Source: Owenia fusiformis (lineage: Eukaryota; Annelida; Polychaeta; Sabellida; Oweniidae). From it: a stretch of 64,000 bases of DNA. Both the position numbers and the translations under genes were made by a program. This document shows, piece by piece, positions 24,001-36,000 of the stretch. The notes under the pieces were generated by a model that was not told the DNA's origin, did not search any database, and saw only the letters and a list, made by a program, of their open reading frames with translations. Every line of letters begins with the position of its first letter. Positions within the stretch are counted from its first letter, which is position 1. The DNA is taken from assembly GCA_903813345.2 (NCBI GenBank), contig CAIIXF020000003.1, forward strand, positions 10,680,931 through 10,744,930, written 5' to 3'.

Positions 24001-27000
24001 CTAATTAAGTTTATTAATGTGCAACCTGGTGCAAGTATCCTTAAATTCCTTTATCTAAGTTGCAATCGGGTGCAACGGTCCTACTCAATGGGTGCAAAAG
24101 TCCTTATATTTCTTGATCATAGGTGCAATGTCTCTGTGTTCCCCTGTTCCTAACCAGGGTGCAACTCCTTTATATGCCCTTGTTCCTTAACCAAGGTGCA
24201 TCTTGCCCCTGTTCCTTAACCAGGGTGCAAGTCCTTTATGTGTCCTTGTTTTCCTTTGCACCTATGTCCAGTTTGCAATTCCTTTATATGCCCTTGTTCC
24301 TTAACCAAGGTGCATCTTGCCCCTGTTCCTTAACCAGGGTGCAAGTCCTCTATATTCCATTATCCAAGTTGCAATCAGGTGCAATTGTCCTTAAATCCTT
24401 TATCAAAGTTGCAATCAGGTGCAAATGTCCTTTAGGGGTGCAACCTGGTGCAAGTATCCTTAAATCCTTAATCTGAGGTGCAACCTGGTGCAAATGTCCT
24501 TTGTGGGTGCAACCTGGTGCAAGTATCCTTAAATCCTTAATCCGAGGTGCAACCGGGTGCAAATGTCCTTTGTGGGTGCAACCTGGTGCAAGTATCCTTA
24601 AATCCTTAATCCGAGGTGCAACCGGGTGCAAATGTCCTTTAGGGGTGCAACGTGGTGCAAGTATCCTTAAATCCTTAACCCGAGGTGCAACCGGGTGCAA
24701 ATGTCCTTTGTGGGTGCAACCTGGTGCAAGTATCCTTAAATCCTTAATCCGAGGTACAACCGGGTGCAAATGTCCTTTGTGGGTGCAACCTGGTGCAAGT
24801 ATCCTTAAATCATTAATCCGAGGTGCAACCGGGTGCAAATGTCCTTTAGGGGTGCAACCTGGTGCAAGTATCCTTAAAATCCTTTATCCGAGGTGCAACC
24901 TGGTGCAAGTATCCTTAAATCATTAATCCGAGGTGCAACCGGGTGCAAATGTCCTTTGTGGGTGCAACCTGGTGCAAGTATCCTTAAATCCTTAATCTGA
25001 GGTGCAACCGGGTGCAAATGTCCTTCATGGGTACAACATGGTGCAAGTATCCTTAAAATCCTTTATCCAAGTTGCAACCAGGTGCAAATGTCCGCTATGG
25101 GTGCATCCTGGTGCAAGTATTCCTAGATTCCGTTATCCAAGTTGCAACCAGGTGCAAATATCCGTATATTCCTTTATTCGAGTTGCAATCAGGTGCAAAC
25201 GTCCTTTATTGGTGCAACCGGGTGCAAATGTCTGCTATGGGTGCAACCTGGTGCAAATATCCTTGATCATTGGTGCAATGTCTCTGCCCCTGTTCCCTAC
25301 CAGGGTGCAACTCCTCTATATGCCCTTGTTCCTTAACCAAGGTGCATCTTGCCCCTGTTCCTTAACCAGGGTACAAGTCCTTTATATGCCCTAATTATCC
25401 TTTGGACCTATGTCCAGGTTGCAATCATGGGTACAAATGCCCCTTGCACCAATATGGGGTTGCAAGTTGGGTGCAACTCTCCAAAATGTCCTGGGGTTGC
25501 AAGGTTGAGTGCAACTCTCCCAAAAGTCCTTCACACCTATTCCAGGTGGTTATAATGGGTGCAAATATTCCTTGCACCGATATGGGGTTGCAAAGTTGGT
25601 TGCAACTCTCCCAAATATCCTTCCATTGATTATTTTGGGTGCAAATATCCCTTGCACCAATATGGGGTTGCAAATTGTGTGCAACTCTCCCAAACGTCCT
25701 TCAATTGGTTATTATGGGTGCAAATGTTCCTTGCATGCACCGATATGGGGTTGCAAAGTTGGTTGCAACTCTCCCAAGTGTCCTTCAATTGAGTATTTTG
25801 GGTGCAAATATCCCTTGAACTGATATGGGGTTGCAAAGTTGGTTGCAACTCTCCCAAATGGTTATAATGGGTGCAAATATTCCTTGCGCTGATATGGGGT
25901 ATGCAAAGTTAATTGCAACTCTCCCAAATGTCCTTCAATTGATTATTGTGGATGCAAATATCCGTTGCACCAATATGGGGTTGCAAAGTTGGTTGCAACT
26001 CTCCCAAATGGTTATAATGGGTGCAAATACTCCTTGCACCGATATGGGGTTGCAAAGTTAATTGCAACTCTCCCAAATGTCCTTCCGTTGATTATTGTGG
26101 GTGCAAATATCCCTTGCACCGATATGGGGTTGCAAAATTGGTTGCAACTCTTCCAAGTGTCCTTCCGTAGTTTATTTTGGGTGCAAATATCCCTTGCGCC
26201 AATATGGGGTTGCAAAGTTGGTTGCAACTCTCCCAAATGGTTATAATGGGTGCAAATACTCCTTGCACCGATATGGGGTTGCAAAATTGGTTGCAACTCT
26301 CCCAAATGTCCTTCCGTGGTTTATTTTGTGTGCAAATATCCGTTGCACCAATATGGGGTTGCAAAGTTAATTGCAACTCTCCCAAATAACAATGTTGGTA
26401 AAATTAATGAATAGAAATACACATACAATCTCGGCAAATACAGTAATAGATACAATCCGATTTGAATCTCTAAAACAATGCTCAAAATGTCCAGGCTAAA
26501 ACAAATGGACAAACTGTGATGATATTTGATCGAAAATCCTTCGTCAATTACTCAACAAAATATTCCTACTTATCCTATGCCAAGTAGAGTTTTAGGGAGA
26601 TAAGTTGGTAAGATATATCCCGTATTGAGGTTTCCATATCCTGAACCTCCATATCTCCCGCCATATCTCCCGCTCCAGCGCATATCTTCCCGCTTCGAAA
26701 AAAAAAATTAATTTTTTTTTAAAAATTGAAAAAAAAGAAAAAATGTGAAAAAAATTGAAAAAATTGAAAAAAATTAGAAAAATGTGAAAAAAATTGAAAA
26801 AATCGAAAGAAAATTAGAAAACTCTACTTGGTATAGGATACATATCCAAAACCTCTCAGTACATAACCCTTATTTACGTCTCCGAAGCTGTTTCAGTCTG
26901 TAATTCTTTGTCGCACAACAACTTGACAAACCGGTCAAATTCCTTTTATATGCCCCGCGTGGACGTTTTGGAATGCATAAATCTGATTGGTTAATACCGC

Positions 27001-30000
27001 CAAAAATTAGGTTAGTATGCCGGCGAGGTTCCCCAATGGGCGATAATATGAAATTTTGTAATTGCTGTATCTATGGCCCAACAATATGAATTAAGATCCC
27101 AAATATTACGTAAAATTAGAATCTATTTTCAGAACTACGATTAAATATTAAACATTGGATGTAATAACAGAAAGAATATACATGAAAGAATCATGAGAAA
27201 TGTGATTAAATAAAGTACCAGATGCGGGCAATTTGAATTCACGAAAATGGAAACGTAGAATTAAAGTGCACTAAAATAGACAAACCAGACTCGCGATTGA
27301 TCAAAACTGAAGTTATGTATAAACTCTAGATACTAATAAACCCTATTCTACTCACCTAAGGCAGAAATATTTGTTGGTAAGGTGTGATAACTAAATTTGT
27401 CAGAGCACTAATATACTGTACTGGAAAAATGTATTTAGGGCGTTTTATATCAAACCGGCTTTTGTGGAAAAAAAAATGCTAAAATTAATTTTTCATCACA
27501 ATATCAATTTTTGACCTATTGTAATATTGAGATTAAATTGAAAATTTCCTGAAATATAGAGAATCGAGTCAAGGTACATGTACACATCCATTTACATTAT
27601 CAGTTTTTCTTTCGTTTCAAAGAAAATAAAGTTTAAAGATACACAAGGTTTAACATGTAAACCAATGAGGAAAAATACTGGTCCTTAACTTTTTTTGAGG
27701 AGTATATTTTCTAAATATTCAGTGTTACCTAAGGTTAACCATATTTCAGATCCATTGTATTGCCATAGGGTATGATGCTTTATACAGTGGTGGAGCTGAC
27801 AAGTCACTCAGAAAGTGGAGTCTAGAGACTTTGGAGGAGGTGGCCTGTCAAGAGGTACACTTTTAATGTTCTGCTGTTAAACATGGATCAGTTATATATG
27901 CAGTAAAACAGGGCCATATTCAAGTTTAACTGCATGGAGTAAAACTGGGCCTTATTCAAGTTTAACTGCATGAAGTAAAACAGGGCCTTATTCAAGTTTA
28001 ACTGCATGGAGTAAAACAGGGCCTTATTCAAGTTTAACTGCATGAAGTAAAACAGGGCCTTATTCGAGTTTAACTGCATGAAGTAAACAGGGCCTTATTC
28101 AAGTTTAACTGCATGAAGTAAACAGGGCCTTATTCAAGTTTAACTGCATGGAGTAAAACAGGGCCTTATTCAAGTTTAACTGCATGAAGTAAAACAGGGC
28201 CTTATTCAAGTTAAACGGCATGAAGTAAAACAGGGCCTAATTCGAGTTTAACTGCATGAAGTAAACAGGGCCTTATTCAAGTTTAACTGCATGAAGTAAA
28301 ATAGGGCCTTATTCAAGTTTAACTGCATGAAGTAAAACACGGCCTTATTCAAGTTTGATTGAATGAAGTAAAACAGGGCCTTACTGTACGCCCGGTATTA
28401 TTCGCGTGCGATCTAGTTTCGCGCTTTTCGCGAGGGTGTTAAAATCGCGAAAAATTATTGTCGCGAAATTGCCAATTAAATCCCCGGGAATTTGTTTCTG
28501 ATGCATCTCGTTGAAAATGAAAGAGCACGTGCGCACGATTGTTCACGTGATCGTAGCCTGCAATTTGATTGGACATCATATACTGCGGAATCCCCGAATA
28601 CGATAAAATACAGTACGAAGTACGGTAAAGTTATTATGGGAGCCACGCACTTTTGCTTTAATATTAAAAATGACGATGCAATAGAGGTTGATATTCAGCT
28701 TGCCGATGATAAAGATCCCAGTTATTGTAAATCTCATCCAAATATGACATCAGGTAAGTGCAATTACTGTACATCTAACTTAATTTACACACGAGTAGTT
28801 CGAGAATTCCTGGAATACAGTGTAATGAATTTCAAACTTGTGAAATTCGCAAAATTTAATAGCCGCGAAATCGTGTTTTCGCAAAATTCGCGAAATTAAA
28901 TCTCGTGAATAGTACCGGGCGTACAGTATTCAAGTTTAACTGCATGAAGTAAAACAGCTTTATTCAAATTTCACTCCATGAAGTAAAAATGGCTATATTC
29001 AAGTTTTGCTCCATGAAGTTAAGGATTTAAGTTTTACTCCATAATGTTAAAATTCAGTAATTTTAGTTTTTCCTTCAACTTAAAGGTCGGTACAGTATTC
29101 ATGTTGTACTATTTAAGTTTTCCTCAGTGAACTTAATAAATTCCAACTTTAGAATTGCTTATTAAGTACAACACTTTTTATTGTTTTTTTTAGGAAGCCC
29201 ACGACAACATCATATGTGCAATTCTGACTACTAGTGAGTTCACTTTCACTGCATCATTCTCAGTCATCAAAGTCTGGGGCTCCAGTGATTTATCACCTGT
29301 CAAGTCAATATTAGGCCTTCATCATTGGGTGAGGGGCCTCGCTTTGAACTATGGTAGGGTAAGTTTGTTTCACAATTTAGGTCAATATTGCGTGGATATA
29401 TACAATGGATCCATAGAATACTTTTAAAGACCAGTCAGTATTTTTACAATTAAATGCTGATTCTAAATATCTAACTAATAGCCAAATCATTAATTGTACA
29501 TTACAATGTCTCTTTTACTTTAGTTCAGTTTACTTTTACTCCATACCTATCAGTTTTGCATGTTGAACCTTTTAAGAAAATAGTTCGCAAAAGCTATCAT
29601 GAATGTCGGCGGAGATAATGGGCAGCCCTAATGAATGCTACAGTTAATTAACATCTCCAATTATCCATCCATTATTTGAAAAGTGATTATTGCTATTTCT
29701 AGCTCACATGGTGAGCTATTGCAATAACTCACTTCAGTGTGGAAGCTTAACAGTCGCACCTCGCCAGAGGCGGAAATGAAAAGTGCTGGGCGATAATTTG
29801 TGATTTTTACTTGCCTTGCTTGCGATTATGGATTTAGAACGCTTTCAGGCGAGAATCCCGGGGACATACCCACGACATTACTGTGGAGAGGCAGTTATCT
29901 ATGCAAACTGGTGGCTATATTTCACTAAAGTCCTATAATTCGGACGTAAATTCGCCTATTTCCGTTTCAAAGTTCTTTGCAATGTTCATGGCGATTGTGG

Positions 30001-33000
30001 GATAGCTTTATTCCTTCGCTATGGATGATAGATGGAAATCGTTCGGATTTCTTCCCACAAAGCGAGCCAATGGTAATTTATGAACTATAAATTGTTGTTA
30101 TTTATGAAGTATATACTTGTATGTATTTATTTCGGTACTTGATTGTAGCTCTAACCCTAAATTTGGCGCGATGTTGGCGGATTTTGATCGATGATTCATG
30201 ATTATGAAAATTGAATTTCAAAAAAGTTCTAATTTCCTCCTTTTGTGACCGAAATCAAGCTATTAATTGAAATCAAAATATTGCCTTACATTCATTACAT
30301 CCATTGGTTCACATGTTTGCGCAAGCCAATTGTTTTCAATAAATTATTTGATAATGAAAAATGCATATCGGCATATTACTACCCCGGATTACTACACGTT
30401 CATGAATGAAATAGTTCTACTATGCTCAATGCTATATTGTGTACAAACTTTATACACATGGGCTCAAGTGTTATGAATTTCATAATTAATTAATTTACTC
30501 TAATTGACAAATTATTTCGACATACATACTAGTAGTTAATTTCATAATGCTTATTTTGCAGCTGAGGTTCCATCTTGTTCTAGTAATAAAGGCAAAGGCT
30601 ACAAGAGCACTAATGGTTCTGCCACTGGTAAAGCCTGGCCAAAAAAAAAAAATCCCCCCTCCTCAACTACAAATGAACCAACATTTGCAAGTGCAACCCC
30701 CAGCCCTCAATCCACACCCACAGTACCATCCAAAAGGGGAAAATTAGCCCCCCAGAATCGTGTTTTTTTAAAACACTGGAAAGTAGGAAGACCATGGCTT
30801 GAATATGATACAACCAATGAGCATATGGTCTGCTCTTATTGTAAATCTCACAAAACTAAAATCAAACATAAAATGAAGAAAACAACATTTATTGATGGGT
30901 GTACTTCAATGAAAATGCAATAGTTAGTTATAGTCAGTTTAATTTCATTATAATACTATGTATGCGCAACGGCGAGTTATTAGGCTACAATGACAATTAT
31001 AACAAGTATAACAACATTTGCACTTGCCAAATGTTGGCAACTTAAAAAATGGCAAGGCAAGTATAAACCCAATACCAATTGCCTATCAGGCAAGTATAAC
31101 CCAAAACTCAGCTTCCACACTGCACTTGTCTGTTTGTCTGTCCATCTGTCTGTCCATCTGTCCGCCTGTCAACAATTGGCCAGTTTTAAAACCTCTGTCA
31201 ATAGGATTCCCGTTTTAAGTTATTTTTGTTCAACATCAATATAGAAAACCCCCCTATGACTCCTGGTTCAAAAGCTTGCCTATTTTCAAAATGGCAGCCA
31301 TTTTTGTCTCGCTAAGTTCACTTTTAGACCATTTGCTTTAAAACCTGTGTCGATAGGATTCCCGTTTTAAGTTACTTTTGTTCAACATCAATACAGAAAA
31401 CTTCCTTTTGACTCCTGGTTCAAAAGCTCACCTATTTTCAAAATGGTCGCCATTTTTGTCTCGAGAAATTCACTTTTGCCCCATTTCCTAGCTTTTCAAA
31501 TAATTTCAGGTGCCCTGCATTGTAAAAAGCCATGTCACTGTAAAGAGAAGTTGTATGAAATAATTTTGTTATAAAAAATCGGCCAAAAATTTTATCCATT
31601 TTTTTATTTTCAGCCATTTTAGTTAACATTGATCCATCTATCTCGCAAAATCCACTTTTGGACCATTTGCCTTAAAACTTGTCAAAAGGATTCCCGTTTT
31701 AAGTTATTTTTGTTCAACATCAATGTGGAAAACTCTTCTATGACTCCTGTTTCAAAAGCTCGCCTATTTTCAAAATGGTCGCCATTTTTGTCTCGCAGAA
31801 TTCACTTTTGGCCCATTTTCGATCTAGCTTTACAAATTATTTCAGGTGTCCTGCATTGTAAAATCCATGTCACCGTAAAGAGTAGTTTTATGAAATAATT
31901 TTGTTACATAAAATCGGCAAAAAGTTATTTCCAATATGATAGCAAAATATGATACCCGTTTATTTTTATTTTTAGCCGTTTTATTTAACATTGATTTGTC
32001 CATCTGTCTCGCGAAATCCTCTTTTGGACCATTTGCCTTAAAACCTCTGTCGATAGGATTCCAGTTTCAAGTTATTATCCCATCGAACGAAGTTGGAGGG
32101 ATATAGGGAACGCCTCCGTCCGTCCGTCCGTCCGTCCGTCCGTCCGTCCGTACGTACGTACGTACGTACGTCCGTACGTACGTACGTCCGTCCGTCCGGG
32201 CAATAACTCAAATACCGTTGGCCCGATTTTGTTCATATTTTGTACACATATACCCTATGGGGCTAGAAGTTCTGCTCGAAAGCCGATTTTCAAAATGGCC
32301 GCTCATTTCAAAATGGCGGCCATTTTAGTGCCGATTTTACAGTAATTTAGGTGCAATATGTAAAACTGTAATAGCAATATGTTTTAAATGTAAAAAAATT
32401 ATAAAGGACATTAATAAAGCTACAAATGTAGATATTAAAGAAGCACATGGCAGCCATCTTGAAAAATGGCGGCCTTTACTCGTTATTTACGATTTTTGCT
32501 GTAACTCGAAAAGCAGTGGAGCGATTTTGTTCATATTTGGTATGTGAATACTATAAGCATTGGACACTGTCTAAAGACATTTTTGGTAGAAGGCGGCCAT
32601 TTTGAAAAATGGCCGCCATTTTAACGTATTTTACTATAACTCGAAAAGTAGTGGAGCGATTTTGTTCATATTTGGTATGTGAATGCTATAAGCATGGCAC
32701 ACTGTCCTATGACACTTTTGGTAGAAAGCATATTATTTCTTCTGATGACAACTTGGCAAATGAGCAACCATTTTGAAAATGGTGGCCTTTCTGGTGTGTT
32801 GTTTTATGATATTTGCTATATATTTCGTTTGTAAAAATGTCAGCCATTTCTGTTCGATGGGATTCGCTACGCTTTGGCGTTGCCGTTGTTCTGGTTTTTG
32901 TTCAACATCAATACAAAAAACTCCCCTATGACTCCTGGCTCAAAAGCTTGCCTATTTTCAAAATGGTTGCCATTTTTGTCTCGCCAAATTCAATTTTGGC

Positions 33001-36000
33001 CCACTTCCTAGCTTTACAAATAATTTCAGGTGTCCTGCATTGCAAAAAGCCATGTCACTGTAAAGAGTAGTTGTATGAAATAATTTTGTTACAAATAATT
33101 GGCAAAAAATTATATCCGTTTTTTCAGCCATTTTACTTAACATCAATTTTTTGACATTTTTTTTTCATTGACTCATACAATTTTAAAATGGCCAGAAAGC
33201 ACCAAATAGCATCTCAAAATTGTAAAATTTTCTGAGGGGGGGGGGGCGGTGGGCCACCCCTAGGCCTTCACCCCCCCCCCCCCCCACAAAACAATGGAAA
33301 AGTTCTGAATTTATTTTATGTATAGTCTCAGACACAGGATCTTGTAGCACCTTATATGGTATTGTTTATGATGACTGATATGGGGCTTTATATAGATAGA
33401 GAAGGATTATAACGCCGACAAATTTCGAAAACTGGAAGTAAAAAAAATATATGAATTATTGGTCAGAATTTTATAATTAGGGTCTCATTTTGAAAAAAAA
33501 TCTTTCTTCTGTAAGATAAATGTCACTGCCTAACGTATTTAGATAAATTTAAATAAAAAAGTTTCTTTACTTTCTGATACCCATGCTAGAGACCGTTAGG
33601 TGCTGTACAACCAAAACTCACCTTTATAGCGATTTCTCCCCAAATCTTTCGCCAATTAACTTGTCCTTTACTCGTAGAATCATTGACCCACTAGAGATTT
33701 GTAGGGATGCTGCGCTTATGCTGTTCAGCCTGTAAAAATATGTTATTTTGCCGTTTTAAAAATGAAATGTGATTTCGTAGATATTTTGTCAATTCTAGCG
33801 GCCATCTTTGTGAATAATTATGACGTAAATTTTGAACCAATCAAATTGCAGAACCCCGGAGAAGAGCGAAATTCATAATATCTATTTATGATTTAAAATA
33901 TATTTGGGCAGTAAAACATTAAAAAAAACAAAAGATAAATATATATTTTTGTTTATAACTATTTACATAATTTTTAATAGCCCCTTTCTATATAGAATTA
34001 TGAAAGGTCAGACGGGTCAAGTTTACTACATCATTATTTCAAGATGGCGGCAGAGAATCGTATCAAACAGTCGTATTTTTAAAATTAGTATGCTTTTACA
34101 CATTTTTGAACAATAATAGTACAATTGGAACAGCGTATACCATTGCGTATGTGTGTATTACAACTGGATCAAACCAGAGATCAATCAACGAAACATTGAG
34201 GGAGAAATCGATCGATAAGGTAAACTATGAAAAATATGTCTGTACAGGACTTCATGGTCTGATGCTAAGGTAACAGATAAGACGAAAAAATCATATTTGC
34301 AGCGTGTCTACAAGTAATATAATGACATGTATGTTGCCGCTAAATAATTTTTCTTAAAAATGAGACCCTTATTGTGGAATTCTGAACAATAGTTTTTTTT
34401 ATTTTTTCATTTACAGAACCCGGAAGTAGTGAAGTGTTATTCCCCTTATTACTTCTTATACTATAGGGCCTATCATAGTGCTCATCTCATATCATAGTGC
34501 TACATGTCTCTGTGGTCTCAGACACTTTTAAATTGACCTGACATCATTAAATACTAGTAGCTCCTTGATATAGTCAATGATTTTTGGAGACAAACACTTA
34601 CTCGCCCTCTGGCATCCCCACCAAACCCCGCTCTCTGGCACCCCCACCCCCTTTAAACCCCCCACATTGAAAAAAATGTGATTTTTTCATATTTTCTTTT
34701 TGAGTCATATACTTTGAAAGTGCCTAGAAAGCACCAAATAGCATATTAAAATTGTAAAATTTTCTTGGAGAGTTGGCTACCCCTCACATCCCCCACAAAA
34801 CAATTGAAATAATTTTGAATTTTGTGTATAGTTTCAGACACTTTTAAAGTGCCCTGACATCATCAAATAGCTCCTTGATATAGTCAATGATTGTTGGAGA
34901 CAAACCCTTACTCGCCCTCTGGCATCCCCACCCCACCTCGCTCTCTGGCACCCCCACCCCCTTTAAACCCCGCAAATTGAAAAAAAGTTGTGATTTTTTC
35001 ATATTTTTTTGTTGAGTCATATATTAGTACTTTGAAAGTGCCTAGAAAGCACCAAATAGCATATTAAAAATGTAAAATTTTCTAGGAGAGTTGGTCACCC
35101 CTCACATCCCCCCAAAACAATTGAAATAATTCTGAATTTTGTGTATTGTCTCAGATACTTTTAAAGTTCCCAGACATCATCAAGTAGCTCCTTGATATAG
35201 TCAATGTTTCTGGGGGACTAATACTTGCTCCCCCTCTGGCATCCCCACCCCACCTCCCCCTCTGGCACCCCCCTCCCCTTTGACACCCCTTTAAATAATG
35301 GAAAAATTTGTTATTTTCTCAAATGTTTTAATTGACTCATACACTTTGAAAGTGTCCAGAGAGCACCAAATAGTGTCTTAAAATTTTAAAATTTTCTAGG
35401 GGGAGTGGGCCACTCCTCATACACAAAACAATTGAAAAGTTCCCAATTTATTTTATACATTTTCTCAGACACTTCTAAAGTGCCCTGACATCATCAAATA
35501 GCTCCTTGATATAGTCAATGATTCTTGGAGACTAACACTTACTCGCTCTCTGGCACCCCCCCCCCTTTAAACCCCCCAAATTGAAAAATTTTGATTTTTC
35601 ATATCTTTTTGTTGAGTCATATACTTTGAAAGTGCCTAGAAATCACCAAATATTAAAATTGTAAAATTTTCTAGGAGAGTTGGCCACCCCTCACATCCCC
35701 CACAAAACAATTGATATAATTCTGAATTTTTTGTATTGTCTCAGACACTTTTAAGTTCCCAGACATCATCAAATAGCTCCTTGATATAGGCAATGCTTTT
35801 TACTCGCCCTCTGGCATCCCCACCCAACCTCCCCCTCTGGCATACTCCCCCCCCTTGACAACCCTCAAAAATTGAGAAAAACGATTATTTTTCAATTTTT
35901 TTATTGACTCATACACTTTAAAAGTACTCAGATGCACCAAATATTATCTTAAAATTGTAAATTTTTTGGGAGAGTTGCCATCCCTCAAAATCCCCACAAA

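Larger units (their letters stand above)
23425..27500. mobile_element. element 2: 4,076-bp insertion with TG...CA ends and ATAT duplication
   Basis: Begins TGTAACGTTTTTCCC and ends TTTTTCATCACA, flanked by ATAT (23421-23424 and 27501-27504). Removing it restores the host foldback arm, as shown by the sister copy at 56825-57701. The ends are weakly inverted (TGTAACG with TGTGATG). Inside are the GTGCAA arrays, a hairpin module (26576-26870) and the conserved minus-strand promoter (26944-26993). No terminal direct repeats, reverse transcriptase or transposase are visible. Class unknown. Confidence 0.8.
22757..27703. mobile_element. TACTCCTC foldback element, split by a 4-kb insertion
   Basis: Left end ACTCCTCAAAAAAAGTTAAG and right end CTTAACTTTTTTTGAGGAGT are inverted copies in a TATA context. 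A sister copy at 56825-57701 is uninterrupted and ~880 bp long. Here the right arm breaks off after CAACTTTGATAT (23424) and resumes at ATATCAATTTTTGACC (27501), so 4 kb was inserted later. The right end lies 46 bp from exon D. Confidence 0.88.

Noticed and set aside
24350-24926. Overlapping long open frames on both strands (141 and 162 codons)
   Set aside because: They arise from the 69-bp periodic array, which lacks stops in several frames. The residues repeat with the DNA unit and there is no independent coding signal.
23425-27500. Classical LTR retrotransposon
   Set aside because: TG...CA ends and a short duplication fit, but no terminal direct repeats, primer-binding site or pol-type motifs were found, so only an unknown class is called.
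27900-28383. CRISPR-like regular array
   Set aside because: Units are contiguous 36-bp copies without unique spacers, in a eukaryotic intron.
28492-28899. 135-codon frame inside the MITE
   Set aside because: It starts at a non-ATG codon, has no recognised domain and spans the TCGCGAAA subterminal repeats of a non-autonomous element.
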